Source: Gammaproteobacteria bacterium
Lineage (GTDB): Bacteria > Pseudomonadota > Gammaproteobacteria > Burkholderiales > Rhodocyclaceae
Direction: 5' to 3'
Length of the DNA: 46,340 nt
NCBI GenBank assembly: GCA_018824085.1
Contig: JAHJHI010000024.1
Location: 1 to 46,340 of the forward strand
Below the pieces are notes generated by a model. The model did no database searches and was not told the origin of the DNA. It saw only the letters and a list, made by a program, of their open reading frames with translations. Positions 18,982 to 28,274 of this stretch are shown piece after piece. Positions within the stretch are counted from its first letter, which is position 1; every line of letters starts with the position of its first letter. The position numbers and the translations under genes were made by a program.

Positions 18982-19871
18982 ACGCGCGAGTCCTCGCCCC
19001 CGTGGCGGTTCCCAGCCTGCAGCACAAGATGGAAGGCCGCTCGCTGTTCAGCGTGGCGCTGAGCGGACTCGCCTGGGTCTGCGCGCTGCTGGCCAGCGTG
19101 CCGCTGCTGTCCGTGCTCTACCTGCTGATCACCCGGGGCGGCGCACGCCTGAGCATGGAAGTGCTCACCGAGCTGCCGCCGGCCGGTTTCGAGATGGGCG
19201 GCGGCTTCGGCAACGCGCTCGCCGGCACCTTCGTCATGGTCGGCATCGCCGCGCTGATTGCGATTCCCGTGGGCATCATGGCCGCCATCTTCCTGGCCGA
19301 GCTCGGCCCGTCGAGCAAGATGGCCAACATCGCGCGCTTTTCCGCCAAGACGCTCACCGGCCTGCCGTCCATCCTGGCCGGTGTCTTCGCCTACGCCATC
19401 GTCGTGCTCACCACCGGCACCTATTCGGCGCCGGCCGGCGGCGTTGCGCTGGCGGTGCTGATGCTGCCCATCGTGGTGCTCACCGCGGAGGAAGCCATCA
19501 AGATGGTGCCGAAGATCATGAAGGACGCGGCCTACGGCATGGGTTGCACCCGCTCCCAGGTGATCTGGAAGGTCATCCTGCCGACCGGTCTGCCCGCCAT
19601 CCTGACCGGCGTGATGCTGGCGGTTGCCCGCGCTGCCGGAGAGACCGCACCGCTGTTGTTCACGGCGCTGTTCAGCAACTACTGGCTGTATCAGGACGGC
19701 AAGCTCGACCTGATGAACCCCACCGCATCCCTGGCCGTGCTGATCTACAACTTCTCCGGCATGCCCTTCGAGAACCAGATCGAACTGGCATGGGCTGCTT
19801 CTCTGGTGCTTGTCCTGATCGTGCTCGTCATCAACGTTGTCAGCCGCTATTTCGGCCGGCAGAAGTTCTAA
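18978..19871 (+). CDS. pstA: Phosphate ABC transporter permease PstA
   Basis: This 297-aa inner-membrane protein has about six membrane helices. The PstA motifs are [20 protein letters not shown] and the permease loop [25 protein letters not shown], followed by [16 protein letters not shown]. It starts inside the last codons of pstC (ATGA overlap), indicating coupled translation with its partner permease. Together with PstC and PstB it imports phosphate delivered by PstS. Confidence 0.95.
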   Translation: MNARVLAPVAVPSLQHKMEGRSLFSVALSGLAWVCALLASVPLLSVLYLLITRGGARLSMEVLTELPPAGFEMGGGFGNALAGTFVMVGIAALIAIPVGIMAAIFLAELGPSSKMANIARFSAKTLTGLPSILAGVFAYAIVVLTTGTYSAPAGGVALAVLMLPIVVLTAEEAIKMVPKIMKDAAYGMGCTRSQVIWKVILPTGLPAILTGVMLAVARAAGETAPLLFTALFSNYWLYQDGKLDLMNPTASLAVLIYNFSGMPFENQIELAWAASLVLVLIVLVINVVSRYFGRQKF

Positions 19872-19890
19872 AAGCTCCGAGGTAGCCATC

Positions 19891-20712
19891 ATGAATTCAA
19901 TGACCCAAGACGCTGTCGCACAGCCGCCCATGACCGAAAAGACCGTGGTCATGGACTGCAAGCTCGACAAGATTTTCTATGGCAATTTCATGGCAGTGCG
20001 CGACAGCCATGTGCCCATCGAGAAGAACAAGATCACCGGCTTCATCGGCCCCTCCGGCTGCGGCAAGAGCACCGTGCTGCGCAGCCTCAACCGGATGAAC
20101 GATCTGGTCGAGGGCTTCCGCTTCGACGGCCACGTCCACTTCCTCGGCCAGGACGTCTATGGCAAGGGTGTCGACCCGGTCGTGGTGCGCCGCTACATCG
20201 GCATGGTGTTCCAGCAGCCCAATCCGTTCGCGATGAGCATCTTCGACAACGTGGCCTTCGGCCTGCGCCTGAACCGCTACAAGGGCGACATCGGCGACCG
20301 GGTGAAGGGCGCGCTGCAGGGCGCCGCGCTGTGGGAAGAGGTGAAGGACAAACTCAAGGTGAGCGGCCAGGCGCTGTCCGGCGGACAGCAGCAGCGCCTG
20401 TGCATCGCACGCGCCATCGCCACCGAGCCGGAAGTGCTGCTGATGGACGAGCCGTGCTCCGCGCTCGATCCGATCGCCACGCGCCGCGTCGAAGAACTGA
20501 TGGTGGAACTGAAGCAGAAATTCACCATCGCGCTGGTGACCCACAACATGCAGCAGGCCATCCGCGTGGCCGATACCACCGCGTTCTTCTCGGTGGACAT
20601 CTCCGAGGGCACGCGTACCGGCTACCTCGTGGAAATGGGCCCGACCGACCAGATCTTCGGCGAGCCGCGGGAAAAGCTGACGCGCGAGTACATCAACGGC
20701 GAGTTCAGCTGA
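19891..20712 (+). CDS. pstB: Phosphate ABC transporter ATP-binding protein PstB
   Basis: From the ATG at 19891, preceded by CCGAGGTAG, the product is 273 aa. Walker A is GPSGCGKST, the Q-loop lies in [11 protein letters not shown]-type sequence ([11 protein letters not shown]), the signature is [14 protein letters not shown], Walker B is [13 protein letters not shown], and the H-loop is LVTHNMQQA. These are standard PstB features. An in-frame start 54 bases upstream lies inside pstA and is less likely. It supplies ATP hydrolysis for phosphate import. No phoU gene follows; the next gene encodes an unrelated Fic-like protein. Confidence 0.95.
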   Translation: MNSMTQDAVAQPPMTEKTVVMDCKLDKIFYGNFMAVRDSHVPIEKNKITGFIGPSGCGKSTVLRSLNRMNDLVEGFRFDGHVHFLGQDVYGKGVDPVVVRRYIGMVFQQPNPFAMSIFDNVAFGLRLNRYKGDIGDRVKGALQGAALWEEVKDKLKVSGQALSGGQQQRLCIARAIATEPEVLLMDEPCSALDPIATRRVEELMVELKQKFTIALVTHNMQQAIRVADTTAFFSVDISEGTRTGYLVEMGPTDQIFGEPREKLTREYINGEFS

Positions 20713-20933
20713 TTGCCCACCGGGTACCCGCGCATGACGCGCGCCCCGGCCTGCCTGTCCGTTCCCGGTGCCCGCCGCCGGGAACGGCGCCGCCTTCCAG
20801 GCTCCGCGTCGCGCGGCGTCCGGCTCGACACCCGCCCACGGGTACGGTAGCGCCCTTTCCCGCCCCGACACAGCCAGGTCCGGAGCCCGGCCGGGCATGC
20901 GCCGGGCCATTGTCCATCAGCCATATCGTCACC

Positions 20934-21641
20934 GTGACCTACTCCAGCAGCATCCTGGATCTCGCCGCCATCGAACGCAGCCTGATCGACGTGCAGTCCC
21001 GCTTCGAGGCCCTCAACGCGCGCTTCGAGGAGCCGCGCGACCCGCTCGTGGACGCGGTGCGCGAGAACATGCTGAACGGCTACGCGCTGGTGGACCGATA
21101 CGTCACCGACGGCGTCGACCTGTTCGACCTGCAGCAGGTGAACCGGATGCTGGACATCAACACCACCGTGCTGTGTGGCAACGTGCCCGCACGGCGCGAC
21201 GAGGTCGCCGAGCACATCCGGGCCACCGAGCGTCGCTTCTTCGATACGACCGAAGGCAACATCCGCGAACTGCTCGAGTGGTATGAGGGCCATCGAGACC
21301 AGTCGCCCTGGAAAGTCGCCGCCGGCACCTTCGTGCGCATCCTCAGCACACCGCAGCTCTTCATCGAGGGCAATACGCGCAGCGCGTCCCTGATCGCGAG
21401 CTACCTGCTGATGCGCGCCGGCCTGCCGCCGTTCGTGCTGACGGTAGCCAACGCCGAGGCCTATTTCAACCCGTCGGCGGTGATCCGCAAGATGCCGCGC
21501 CACAGCGTTTCGTCGCTGTTCCGGCTGCCGAAGATCAAGAAGAAGTACGCCGAATTCCTCAAGGCCCAGGCCGACACGCGCTTCCTTCTGGCGCACCCGA
21601 CCGGTGCCAGGCCGGCGCGCCGGGGCGAAGCGGGCAGCTGA
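20934..21641 (+). CDS. Protein with degenerate Fic motif
   Basis: From a GTG at 20934 the product is 235 aa; a TTG at 20910 is an alternative, no convincing ribosome-binding site precedes either, and the first in-frame ATG (21069) is too late. Residues 141-152 read QLFIEGNTRSAS, followed by a helix LIASYLLMRAGLPPFVL. This lines up with the Fic core HxFxxGNGRxxR and the helix after it, but with Gln for the catalytic His, Thr for the second Gly and Ser for the last Arg. AMPylation activity is therefore unlikely, while a Fic fold is plausible. It lies between pstB and a CorA-like transporter in one direction and has 56 bases to the latter. The role is unknown. Confidence 0.72.
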   Translation: MTYSSSILDLAAIERSLIDVQSRFEALNARFEEPRDPLVDAVRENMLNGYALVDRYVTDGVDLFDLQQVNRMLDINTTVLCGNVPARRDEVAEHIRATERRFFDTTEGNIRELLEWYEGHRDQSPWKVAAGTFVRILSTPQLFIEGNTRSASLIASYLLMRAGLPPFVLTVANAEAYFNPSAVIRKMPRHSVSSLFRLPKIKKKYAEFLKAQADTRFLLAHPTGARPARRGEAGS

Positions 21642-21696
21642 CACGCCCCGCCACGCGGCAGCAACGGAAGGCCGTACCGACAGGAGAGCCGAGATC

Positions 21697-23046
21697 ATGT
21701 CCGTCAAAGACATCGAGGAATTGCTGGCGAAACAGAAACTGGTGGAAGGCATGGTCCACGGCCAGCGCACGCCGCGGCAGGAGATGGTCGAGCGCGTGGT
21801 CCACCGCCAGCACCTGACCGAGGTCGGCCAGCTCATCGAACGCATGTCGGCCGAAGAGATCGGTGCCGTGCTGGAAGGCCGCCCGCTGGAAGACGCCCGC
21901 ATGATCTGGGCGCAGATACCCGAAAGACGCCAGAACGACGTCCTCTGGGAAGTTTCCGACGAACTGCGCGAACAACTGGCCAGCGGCATGGAACCGGGTT
22001 TTGCCGACAGCCGGATGAGCGCCTACGAGAGGGTGGACGGGCGGCTGCGCGAGGTGGCGATCACCGTGCGCCAGAATCTGGCGGGCACCCGCCCGATCTG
22101 GATCGACCTGATCCACGCCAGCAAGCCGGAACGCAACTACGTGGGCCGGTACTTCGGCCTGCTCCTGCCCGATCCCGGCGAAGCGACCGACCTGGAAGTC
22201 AGTTCGCGCTTCCAGATGGCGGAAAACGGCGACCTGCGCCTGCACTCGAACTTCCTGCTCGACCGGGACGGCGACTCGCGCAGCGTGCCCGTGGTTTTCA
22301 TCCTCCACGACGGCGTGCTGTTCACGCTGCGCAACGAAGAGCTGCCGGTGTTCCGCCTGCAGCGGCGGCGCGCGCTCACCCAGCCGGGTTACGTGTCGGA
22401 CGGCCACGCGCTGCTGCTCGACCTCTACGGCGCCGACGTGGAATATTCGGCCGACGCGCTGGAAGGCATCTACGCCAAGCTCGACTCGGTCGGGCGCACC
22501 GTGCTGGGCGAAGCGATGAGCGACGCCGACGCCGCCACCATCCTGGCGAGCATCACCGAAGAGGAAAACCGCAACGGGCGCATCCGCGGCAACATCCTCG
22601 ACACCCAGCGCGCCCTCTCCTTCCTCATGCGCGGGCGCGCCCTCCCGGCCGCGCACGGTGACGTCGCCCGCCAGATCCTGCGCGACATCGACTCGCTCAA
22701 CAGCCACACGGCCTTCCTGTTCGACAAGATCAACTTCCTGATGGATGCCACCATCGGCTTCATCAATATCAACCAGAACAAGCGGGTGACCCAGCTGACG
22801 GTGTTCGGCGCCGTCGTCATGCCGCTGAACATCATCGCCGGCATCGGCGGCATGTCGGAGTACTCGGCCCTGACCGAACACCTGCCCATGCCGATCGCCT
22901 ATGGCCTGCTGGTCCTGGGCATGGGGCTGCTGGGCTGGATCACCTATCAGGCAGTCCTGCGCATTCAGTCGGACGGCAGGTCGCGCCGGTGCAAGGCCAA
23001 GAGTCTGGCTGCCGAGCCCGCGTCGGAGCTGCGGAACGGCCGATGA
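21697..23046 (+). CDS. CorA-type divalent-cation transporter with MgtE-N-like domain and GMS motif
   Basis: The ATG at 21697 follows ACAGGAGAG and gives 449 aa. Residues 1-100 resemble the helical MgtE intracellular repeat (LTEVGQLIERMSAEEIGAVLEGRPLEDARMIWAQIP). The middle has the alpha/beta CorA cytoplasmic domain (VPVVFILHDGVLFTLRNEELPVF). The C-terminus has long helices and two membrane segments (about 365-384 and 400-420). The signature after helix 1 reads AGIGGMSEYS (381-390), so the canonical CorA GMN is GMS. The family moves Mg2+ or other divalent ions through pentameric channels. Replacement of the Asn could change selectivity; cation identity is not known. Confidence 0.82.
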   Translation: MSVKDIEELLAKQKLVEGMVHGQRTPRQEMVERVVHRQHLTEVGQLIERMSAEEIGAVLEGRPLEDARMIWAQIPERRQNDVLWEVSDELREQLASGMEPGFADSRMSAYERVDGRLREVAITVRQNLAGTRPIWIDLIHASKPERNYVGRYFGLLLPDPGEATDLEVSSRFQMAENGDLRLHSNFLLDRDGDSRSVPVVFILHDGVLFTLRNEELPVFRLQRRRALTQPGYVSDGHALLLDLYGADVEYSADALEGIYAKLDSVGRTVLGEAMSDADAATILASITEEENRNGRIRGNILDTQRALSFLMRGRALPAAHGDVARQILRDIDSLNSHTAFLFDKINFLMDATIGFININQNKRVTQLTVFGAVVMPLNIIAGIGGMSEYSALTEHLPMPIAYGLLVLGMGLLGWITYQAVLRIQSDGRSRRCKAKSLAAEPASELRNGR

Positions 23047-23448
23047 GCGGCCGGATGCGAAGTGCCGGGCGGCGGCACACCGACACGCGGCACGGCTTGC
23101 ATCCGTGCCGCGCGAAGCTGTCCTTGCCATCCGGTAGCCACGCGCAATGAGTGTTCCGCGACCGGACGCAGCGTCGAGGGCACGCCATGCGCTTCCCTGC
23201 CGGAGTTGAGGCACCGATGCCTTCGGCGGCTCCGACACATCCGGAGAACCTCGGGGCCTTCGTCACACAACCACGGTGATCGGCGCAGGCCCTGTGTGCG
23301 CCAGCGTCCAGACAAGAACCCGGGGCGTCGCCAAGCTGATGCAGACATATCCGGGCGAAGCGCTTATGGTTTGGCACGCGTCCCCGTCCGGGACTGCTTT
23401 GGCACCGGCAGCCGCCCGCCGAACTTCCACCACACGGGAAACGCAGCC
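23047..23448. other. 402-base gap without a recognised gene
   Basis: Between the CorA-like gene and the next regulator gene only short, overlapping, compositionally driven frames exist and none resembles a known protein. No clear promoter elements, hairpin with T-run or repeats were recognised, although the promoter of the following Crp/Fnr gene should lie in its last 100 bases. Confidence 0.5.
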
Positions 23449-24162
23449 ATGCCGTCGAGCACCAGCAAGCCAGTCGTCAATGTCAATCGTCTGCTGGCGA
23501 GTTTGCCGCGGTCGGAATACCTGCGCGTCGTGTCGGACTGCGAACCTGTTGAACTGGCCCTGGCTGCGGTCCTCGGCACGCCTGGCGAGTCCGTTTCCCA
23601 TGTCCTGTTTCCCGTCGAGAGTTTCATTTCCCTGATTGCGCCGATCAGCGGTCATGCGGGTCTGGAGGTCGGCTTGATCGGCAATGAAGGAATGTTCGGC
23701 ATCTCCGTCCTCCTCGGGGTGGACGCCTCTCCACTGCATGCCATCGTCCAGGGGGCCGGCCCTGCACTGCGAATGGAGACCGGGCGATTTCGCCGCGAAC
23801 TCGATGGCAACCCTGCGCTGCACGGCATACTTCTGCGCTACATCCATGTAATGCTGGGCCAGCTCGCGCAGAACGCCGCCTGCACGCATTTCCACGGAGT
23901 GGACGTACGCCTCGCCCGATGGCTCCTCATGACCGCAGACCGCGCACACGGCAACGCATTCCACCTCACCCACGAGTTTCTGGCCTTCATGCTCGGCGTC
24001 CGCCGCGCGGGCGTGACCAAGGCAGCATTCTCGCTTCAGGCGCGAAAGCTCATCAGCTACCACCGGGGCGACATCACCATTCTCGACCGAGTCGGACTGG
24101 AGGCGGTCTCGTGCGGATGCTACGCGGCGGACAAGACGATGTACGCCAGAACGATGGGGTAG
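23449..24162 (+). CDS. Crp/Fnr-family transcription regulator
   Basis: The 237-aa protein (ATG at 23449 after a GGGAA-containing site) has a cyclic-nucleotide-binding-like N-terminal barrel with SHVLFPVESFISLIAPI and VGLIGNEGMFGISVLLG. A dimerisation helix (LHGILLRYIHVMLGQLAQNAACTHFHGVDVRLARWLLM) follows. The C-terminal winged helix has LTHEFLAFMLGVRRAGVTKAAFSLQARKLISYHRGDITILDR. No N-terminal cysteine cluster is seen, so it is not a classical Fe-S FNR sensor. It belongs to the GNEGM/GxS-type subgroup common in alpha- and betaproteobacteria, whose ligands are mostly unknown. A similar regulator lies at 26984-27706 with a cyclic-di-GMP gene between them. Confidence 0.88.
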   Translation: MPSSTSKPVVNVNRLLASLPRSEYLRVVSDCEPVELALAAVLGTPGESVSHVLFPVESFISLIAPISGHAGLEVGLIGNEGMFGISVLLGVDASPLHAIVQGAGPALRMETGRFRRELDGNPALHGILLRYIHVMLGQLAQNAACTHFHGVDVRLARWLLMTADRAHGNAFHLTHEFLAFMLGVRRAGVTKAAFSLQARKLISYHRGDITILDRVGLEAVSCGCYAADKTMYARTMG

Positions 24163-24207
24163 CAAGGCGCCCGGCAGCGGGAGCGGCGGAGCGGATTCCG
24201 GCGAACG

Positions 24208-26808
24208 CTAGGTCGCCGGAGTCGGCGTGACGGTTGCGGCCGTGTCGCTGAAGCCCGGAGCACCGTGACGCGTTTGCAGCCCCTTCCCGAGCAGGACGGC
24301 AAACTCATTTCCGGGCATGGGACGGCCGAACAAGAAGCCTTGCACTTCGTCGCATTGATGACTGCGCAGGAAGGCGAGCTGATCCTCGGTTTCCACCCCC
24401 TCGGCAATGACCCGCCGCCTGAGCCTGATGCCCAGTCCGATGACCGCGGCAACGATGCTTGCATCGTCCGCATCGGTGGGGATATCGCGCACAAACGACT
24501 GGTCGATCTTGAGCGCATCGATGGGAAAGCGCTTCAGATAGCTCAGGCTCGAGTATCCCGTGCCGAAATCGTCGATTGCCAACCCGACACCCATGTCCTT
24601 GAGGGCACGGAGCACCACCATGGACGACTCGACGTCGTGCATGAGCAGGGATTCCGTTATTTCGATCTGGACGTACAGGGGCATCACGCCCGTCGCCGCG
24701 AGTATCCGGGCGAAGCCTTCCAGGAAATCCTTGTGCCTGAATTCCGCCGGGGAGACATTCACCGCCACAGGCACCACAGGCAGCCCGGCATTCAACCATT
24801 CCCGGATCTGCCTGCACGTTTCCCCAAGCACCCATTTGCCGATCGGCACGATGAGTCCGCACTCTTCCGCGACCCGCACGAACTGGTCCGGCTGGATCTG
24901 GCCCAGATCCGGATCCCGCCAGCGGATCAGCGCCTCGGCACCCGTTATCGCGCCGGACACGAGATCCGTTTTCGGCTGGTAATACAGTTCGAATTCGCCT
25001 TGCTTCAACGCGCGGTGCAGCCTGCCCTCGACGGCAAGGCGCTCGACCGCCTTGCCATTCATCTCGGCAGTGAAGAACTGGTAGTTGTTGCGGCCGTTCG
25101 CCTTCGCGTGATACATCGCCATGTCCGCGTTCTGCATCACGGTCGCCGCGTCGGTGCCGTCATCCGGGTAGACGCTGATGCCAATGCTCGCGGCAGCGTG
25201 GAGTTCATGCCCGTCGATGAACTCGGGCACGGCCAGCGCCGCAAGCAGTTTTTCGGCGACGCTGGCACCGTCCTGGGGTCGCTCTATTTCAGGCAGCAAT
25301 ATGACGAATTCGTCCCCGCCCTGGCGGCAGACGGTGTCCGTCGTGCGAACACATGCCGTCAGGCCGCCCGCAACCGCCTGCAGCATCTGGTCGCCGATTT
25401 CGTGGCCCAGCGAATCGTTTATGCGTTTGAAATGATCCATGTCGAGGTACAGAATGGCCAGCTGCTTGTGGTTCCGATGCGCCAGCCCCACAGCCTGCAC
25501 GAGCCGTTCGGTCAGCAGAAGACGGTTGGGCAGGTCGGTGAGAAAGTCATGCTGCGCCAGGTGGGCCATCTTCTCGGTCATGGCCCGCGATTGGCTGACG
25601 TCGTGGAATACGATCACCGCGCCGGCAACCCGCCCGTCGCGGGTGTGGATGGGTGCGGCAGAATCCTCGATGGCGGATTCGAATCCGTCGCGACGGATCA
25701 GCACACAGTCAGTGGCCAGCCCGACGATCCTGTTCTCTTCAATGGCACGCTGTGCGGGATTGGGCATCGTCTGACGGCTGGTTCCGTCAATTATCGTGAA
25801 GACTTCCGCAAGTGGCCGTCCCAGGGCTTGCTCGCACCACCAGCCGGTCATCGCCTCGGCCACCACATTCAGATACGTCACATTTCCCGCGAGGTCGGTG
25901 GTCAGCACGGCGTCGCCGATGGAGTTGAGCGTGACCTGGGCGCGCTCCTTCTCCGCGAACAAGTCCTCCTCCGCCGCGCGCAACCCCGACTCCGTGGCTT
26001 TGCGGGCCGTGATGTCCTCGACCGTCTGCACGTACCCTGTCTTGCCATCGCCCAGCGGCGCCGCGTTCAGGCGAATCCATATGACCCCTCCGTCTTCGCG
26101 AAGGACGCGGGCCTCCGACGAAAATGACGTTTGGCCCGACGCAGCTTCGTCCCACTCGGCAAGAACACGCGCGTTATCCACAGGGTGAATGATCGCGCTC
26201 CAGCTGGTGCCCAAAGTCTGCCCCGAAGCCCGTCCCGAAATCGCGAGGTATGCCGCGTTGGCATACACGCAGCGGCCTAGCGCATCCGAGACGAAGATGC
26301 CCAGCGGGGACGCATCGCTCGTTGCGCGGAAACGTGCCTCGCTGTCGCGCAAGGCCTCCCGACTCCGCCTTTGCTCGATGGCATAACGCAGGGCACGTGG
26401 CAACCAGTGGGCATCCAGGTGGCCTTTCGTCAGGTAGTCGTGGGCTCCGTGCTGCATGGCCTGGCACGCGCTCTCGTGATCACTCGCCTCACCCAGGACA
26501 ATGATCAGGGCATCGGGAGCCGCCTCATGCACCCGATCGAACACAGTGATTCCGGCACCGTCGGGCAGCGTCAGGTCGAGCAGGACGACCTGGATGTCCT
26601 GCTCGCGCAGTCGCTCGATGGCATCGGACAGTCTTGCCACGCACTCGACGCTGAACACTCCCCCCTGCGCACCGGCCAACGCCCCTTGAATGAGCCCGGC
26701 ATCTTCTGCGTTGGCCTCGACAAGCAAAACAGTCGTCGGGGCATCGCTCATGATCGGCGAATTGCCGAACAATCCTGCATCGTTCGGGGATGACGCCCGG
26801 CCATGCAT
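24208..26808 (-). CDS. REC-PAS-PAS-GGDEF-EAL cyclic-di-GMP regulator
   Basis: The 866-aa protein starts with a response-regulator domain (about 25-145) whose phosphoacceptor is Asp78 in VVLLDLTLPDG. Two PAS domains follow (about 155-270 and 290-405). A GGDEF domain has an intact GGDEF (497-501) and an inhibitory RxxD site five residues before it (488-491). The EAL domain has EAL (625-627), the DDFGTGYSSL loop (746-755) and the later catalytic QGFLFGRP. Both synthesis and breakdown of cyclic di-GMP look catalytically possible. No transmembrane segment is seen, so it is cytosolic. No histidine kinase is adjacent, so the phosphodonor is unknown. An inner ATG at 26751 (MSDAPTTVLLV) could be the true start and would remove 19 unconserved residues. 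Confidence 0.92.
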   Translation of the reverse strand: MHGRASSPNDAGLFGNSPIMSDAPTTVLLVEANAEDAGLIQGALAGAQGGVFSVECVARLSDAIERLREQDIQVVLLDLTLPDGAGITVFDRVHEAAPDALIIVLGEASDHESACQAMQHGAHDYLTKGHLDAHWLPRALRYAIEQRRSREALRDSEARFRATSDASPLGIFVSDALGRCVYANAAYLAISGRASGQTLGTSWSAIIHPVDNARVLAEWDEAASGQTSFSSEARVLREDGGVIWIRLNAAPLGDGKTGYVQTVEDITARKATESGLRAAEEDLFAEKERAQVTLNSIGDAVLTTDLAGNVTYLNVVAEAMTGWWCEQALGRPLAEVFTIIDGTSRQTMPNPAQRAIEENRIVGLATDCVLIRRDGFESAIEDSAAPIHTRDGRVAGAVIVFHDVSQSRAMTEKMAHLAQHDFLTDLPNRLLLTERLVQAVGLAHRNHKQLAILYLDMDHFKRINDSLGHEIGDQMLQAVAGGLTACVRTTDTVCRQGGDEFVILLPEIERPQDGASVAEKLLAALAVPEFIDGHELHAAASIGISVYPDDGTDAATVMQNADMAMYHAKANGRNNYQFFTAEMNGKAVERLAVEGRLHRALKQGEFELYYQPKTDLVSGAITGAEALIRWRDPDLGQIQPDQFVRVAEECGLIVPIGKWVLGETCRQIREWLNAGLPVVPVAVNVSPAEFRHKDFLEGFARILAATGVMPLYVQIEITESLLMHDVESSMVVLRALKDMGVGLAIDDFGTGYSSLSYLKRFPIDALKIDQSFVRDIPTDADDASIVAAVIGLGIRLRRRVIAEGVETEDQLAFLRSHQCDEVQGFLFGRPMPGNEFAVLLGKGLQTRHGAPGFSDTAATVTPTPAT

Positions 26809-26898
26809 GTCACCGTCCCGGCCAGGCTGGAAATGTCTTTGCTCAAGTCCGACTGCCTCCTGGCGTCTATCTGGCGTGCATGCATGCTAGTCGCGCGC

Positions 26899-26928
26899 TT
26901 GACGATCATCTGTTCGGTAACGTACATA
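26899..26928 (+). promoter_or_regulatory. Possible sigma-70 promoter of the second Crp/Fnr gene
   Basis: TTGACG (26899-26904) and TACATA (26923-26928) are separated by 18 bases and lie 56-85 bases before the downstream ATG at 26984. The -35 element is strong and the -10 is weak. An imperfect symmetry CGTAC-N10-GTACG overlaps the -10 region and could be an operator. All by eye. Confidence 0.35.
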
Positions 26929-26983
26929 TCGACCGGTACGATCACGCTACATTTTGATCATCGCGAGCAATTGGATTGCCTTC

Positions 26984-27706
26984 ATGCCGGTACCCCAAAG
27001 CCTCCGCCAGAATCACCTGCTCGCCGCACTTCCGGCAGACGACTGCCAACGCCTCGTCCCGGGCCTGGAGTGGGTTGCCATGCCGCTCGGCCATGTCCTG
27101 TATGAGCCCGACACGCCGATGCGCCACGTCTATTTCCCGACCACCTGCATCGTGTCGCTGCTCTACGTCATGGAGGACGGGGCCTCAGCCGAGATCGCCG
27201 TGGTCGGCAACGAGGGAATCGTCGGCGTCACGCTCTTCATGGGCGGCGAAACCACGACCAGTCGAGCAGTCGTGCAAAGCGCCGGGCACGCCTTCCGGCT
27301 CAAGGGGCAAACGTTGAAGGACGAGTTCTTTCTCGCGGGCCCGATGCAGCATCAGTTGTTGCGCTACACCCAGGCACTGCTCACGCAGATGGCGCAGACG
27401 GCGGTATGCAACCGGCACCACTCGCTGGATCAACAGTTGTGCCGCTGGCTGTTGTTGAGCCTCGACCGCCTGTCGTCGAACGAGCTGGTCATGACGCAGG
27501 AACTGATCGCCAACATGCTCGGGGTGCGCCGCGAGGGAGTCACCGCAGCCGCCGGGAACCTGCACAAGGCGGGGCTTATTGAATACAGTCGCGGCCGCAT
27601 CAAAGTGATCGACAGGCCGGGTCTCGAGGCGCGAACCTGCGAGTGCTACGCGGTCGTGAAGAAGGAATTCGACCGTCTGCTTCCCTATCCGGACACCGGC
27701 CAGTGA
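26984..27706 (+). CDS. Crp/Fnr-family transcription regulator (second copy)
   Basis: From the ATG at 26984 the protein is 240 aa; an earlier in-frame start at 26954 adds ten unconserved residues. The sensor barrel has VYFPTTCIVSLLYVMEDGASAEIAVVGNEGIVGVTLFMGG and the long dimer helix LRYTQALLTQMAQTAVCNRHHSLDQQLCRWLLL. The winged helix reads LVMTQELIANMLGVRREGVTAAAGNLHKAGLIEYSRGRIKVIDR. It is similar in plan to the regulator at 23449-24162, notably the GNEG loop and the QxxxCxxxH helix. It transcribes away from the cyclic-di-GMP gene. It is the last recognisable chromosomal gene before the island boundary. Confidence 0.9.
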   Translation: MPVPQSLRQNHLLAALPADDCQRLVPGLEWVAMPLGHVLYEPDTPMRHVYFPTTCIVSLLYVMEDGASAEIAVVGNEGIVGVTLFMGGETTTSRAVVQSAGHAFRLKGQTLKDEFFLAGPMQHQLLRYTQALLTQMAQTAVCNRHHSLDQQLCRWLLLSLDRLSSNELVMTQELIANMLGVRREGVTAAAGNLHKAGLIEYSRGRIKVIDRPGLEARTCECYAVVKKEFDRLLPYPDTGQ

Positions 27707-28201
27707 CTGCCAGACAGGCGTGACCGTCGCGCAGGCGGGTCGGACACTGCGCCATCCCGAACCCTGCTGCCGCTCCCGTGCCGGTCAGGGAAGCGCTCCG
27801 AATGCCCGCTTCAATCGGGTGCACCTGCCGCCGGCCTGACACCGCCGGGTGGAAAGGGGCGCCGCTCGTGCTGGCGGAAAGCGTTGCGGGCACATTGGCG
27901 GACATCCGCTGCACTGTGGCAGCGTCGTCCGCATCATGCGGGCCGCGGGTCCGGTGTTCGATGGTCGAGCGCACCGCGGCAAGGAACAGGCAGGCATCCA
28001 TTCGGATGAGCCGGGGTCTTGCCGTCACCGACAGCCGGTCAGCGTCCAGGGCATTGGCGGCGTGAGTGCGTTCCACCTTTCACGCACTTGCGTCACCCAT
28101 AACTGCACCGGGCCTATCTCCGCCGTCGGTGTGCACCACCCCCGAGGCAAAAAAAAGATGCTGACGCAACGGATGCGCCCTGGTCCCCGAAGGACCTGAT
28201 T
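27707..28201. other. Intergenic DNA before the island boundary, no gene recognised
   Basis: The 495 bases after the Crp/Fnr stop hold only short overlapping frames without recognisable similarity. This would be the stretch that originally lay downstream of guaA if the boundary interpretation is right. No tRNA or other RNA gene was seen. Confidence 0.45.
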
Positions 28202-28222
28202 TCACTCCCACTCTATTGTTTC
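28202..28222 (-). repeat. guaA 3'-end remnant, probable attachment site (island left end)
   Basis: On the minus strand the 21 bases encode ETIEWE followed by TGA. The C-terminus TIEWE-stop is the highly conserved end of GMP synthetase (GuaA), and the 3' end of guaA is a known integration site for tyrosine-recombinase islands. No more of guaA precedes it: the upstream codons (reading FRAS) do not match. This is what is expected of a duplicated att core left at the end of an island away from the real gene. The orientation predicts that the complete guaA lies beyond the right end of the island, outside this window, on the minus strand. Confidence 0.7.
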
Positions 28223-28274
28223 CGAGGCTCTAAAACCCACATAAATACTGGCTTTCTTTAGTTCGAACACAGTG

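Noticed and set aside
24265-26127. 620-aa plus-strand frame opposite the GGDEF-EAL gene
   Set aside because: The minus strand has intact REC, PAS, GGDEF and EAL motifs; the plus frame has none.
27849-28199. 116-aa frame just before the island boundary
   Set aside because: It has no ribosome-binding site or recognisable sequence and overlaps equally long frames in other phases.
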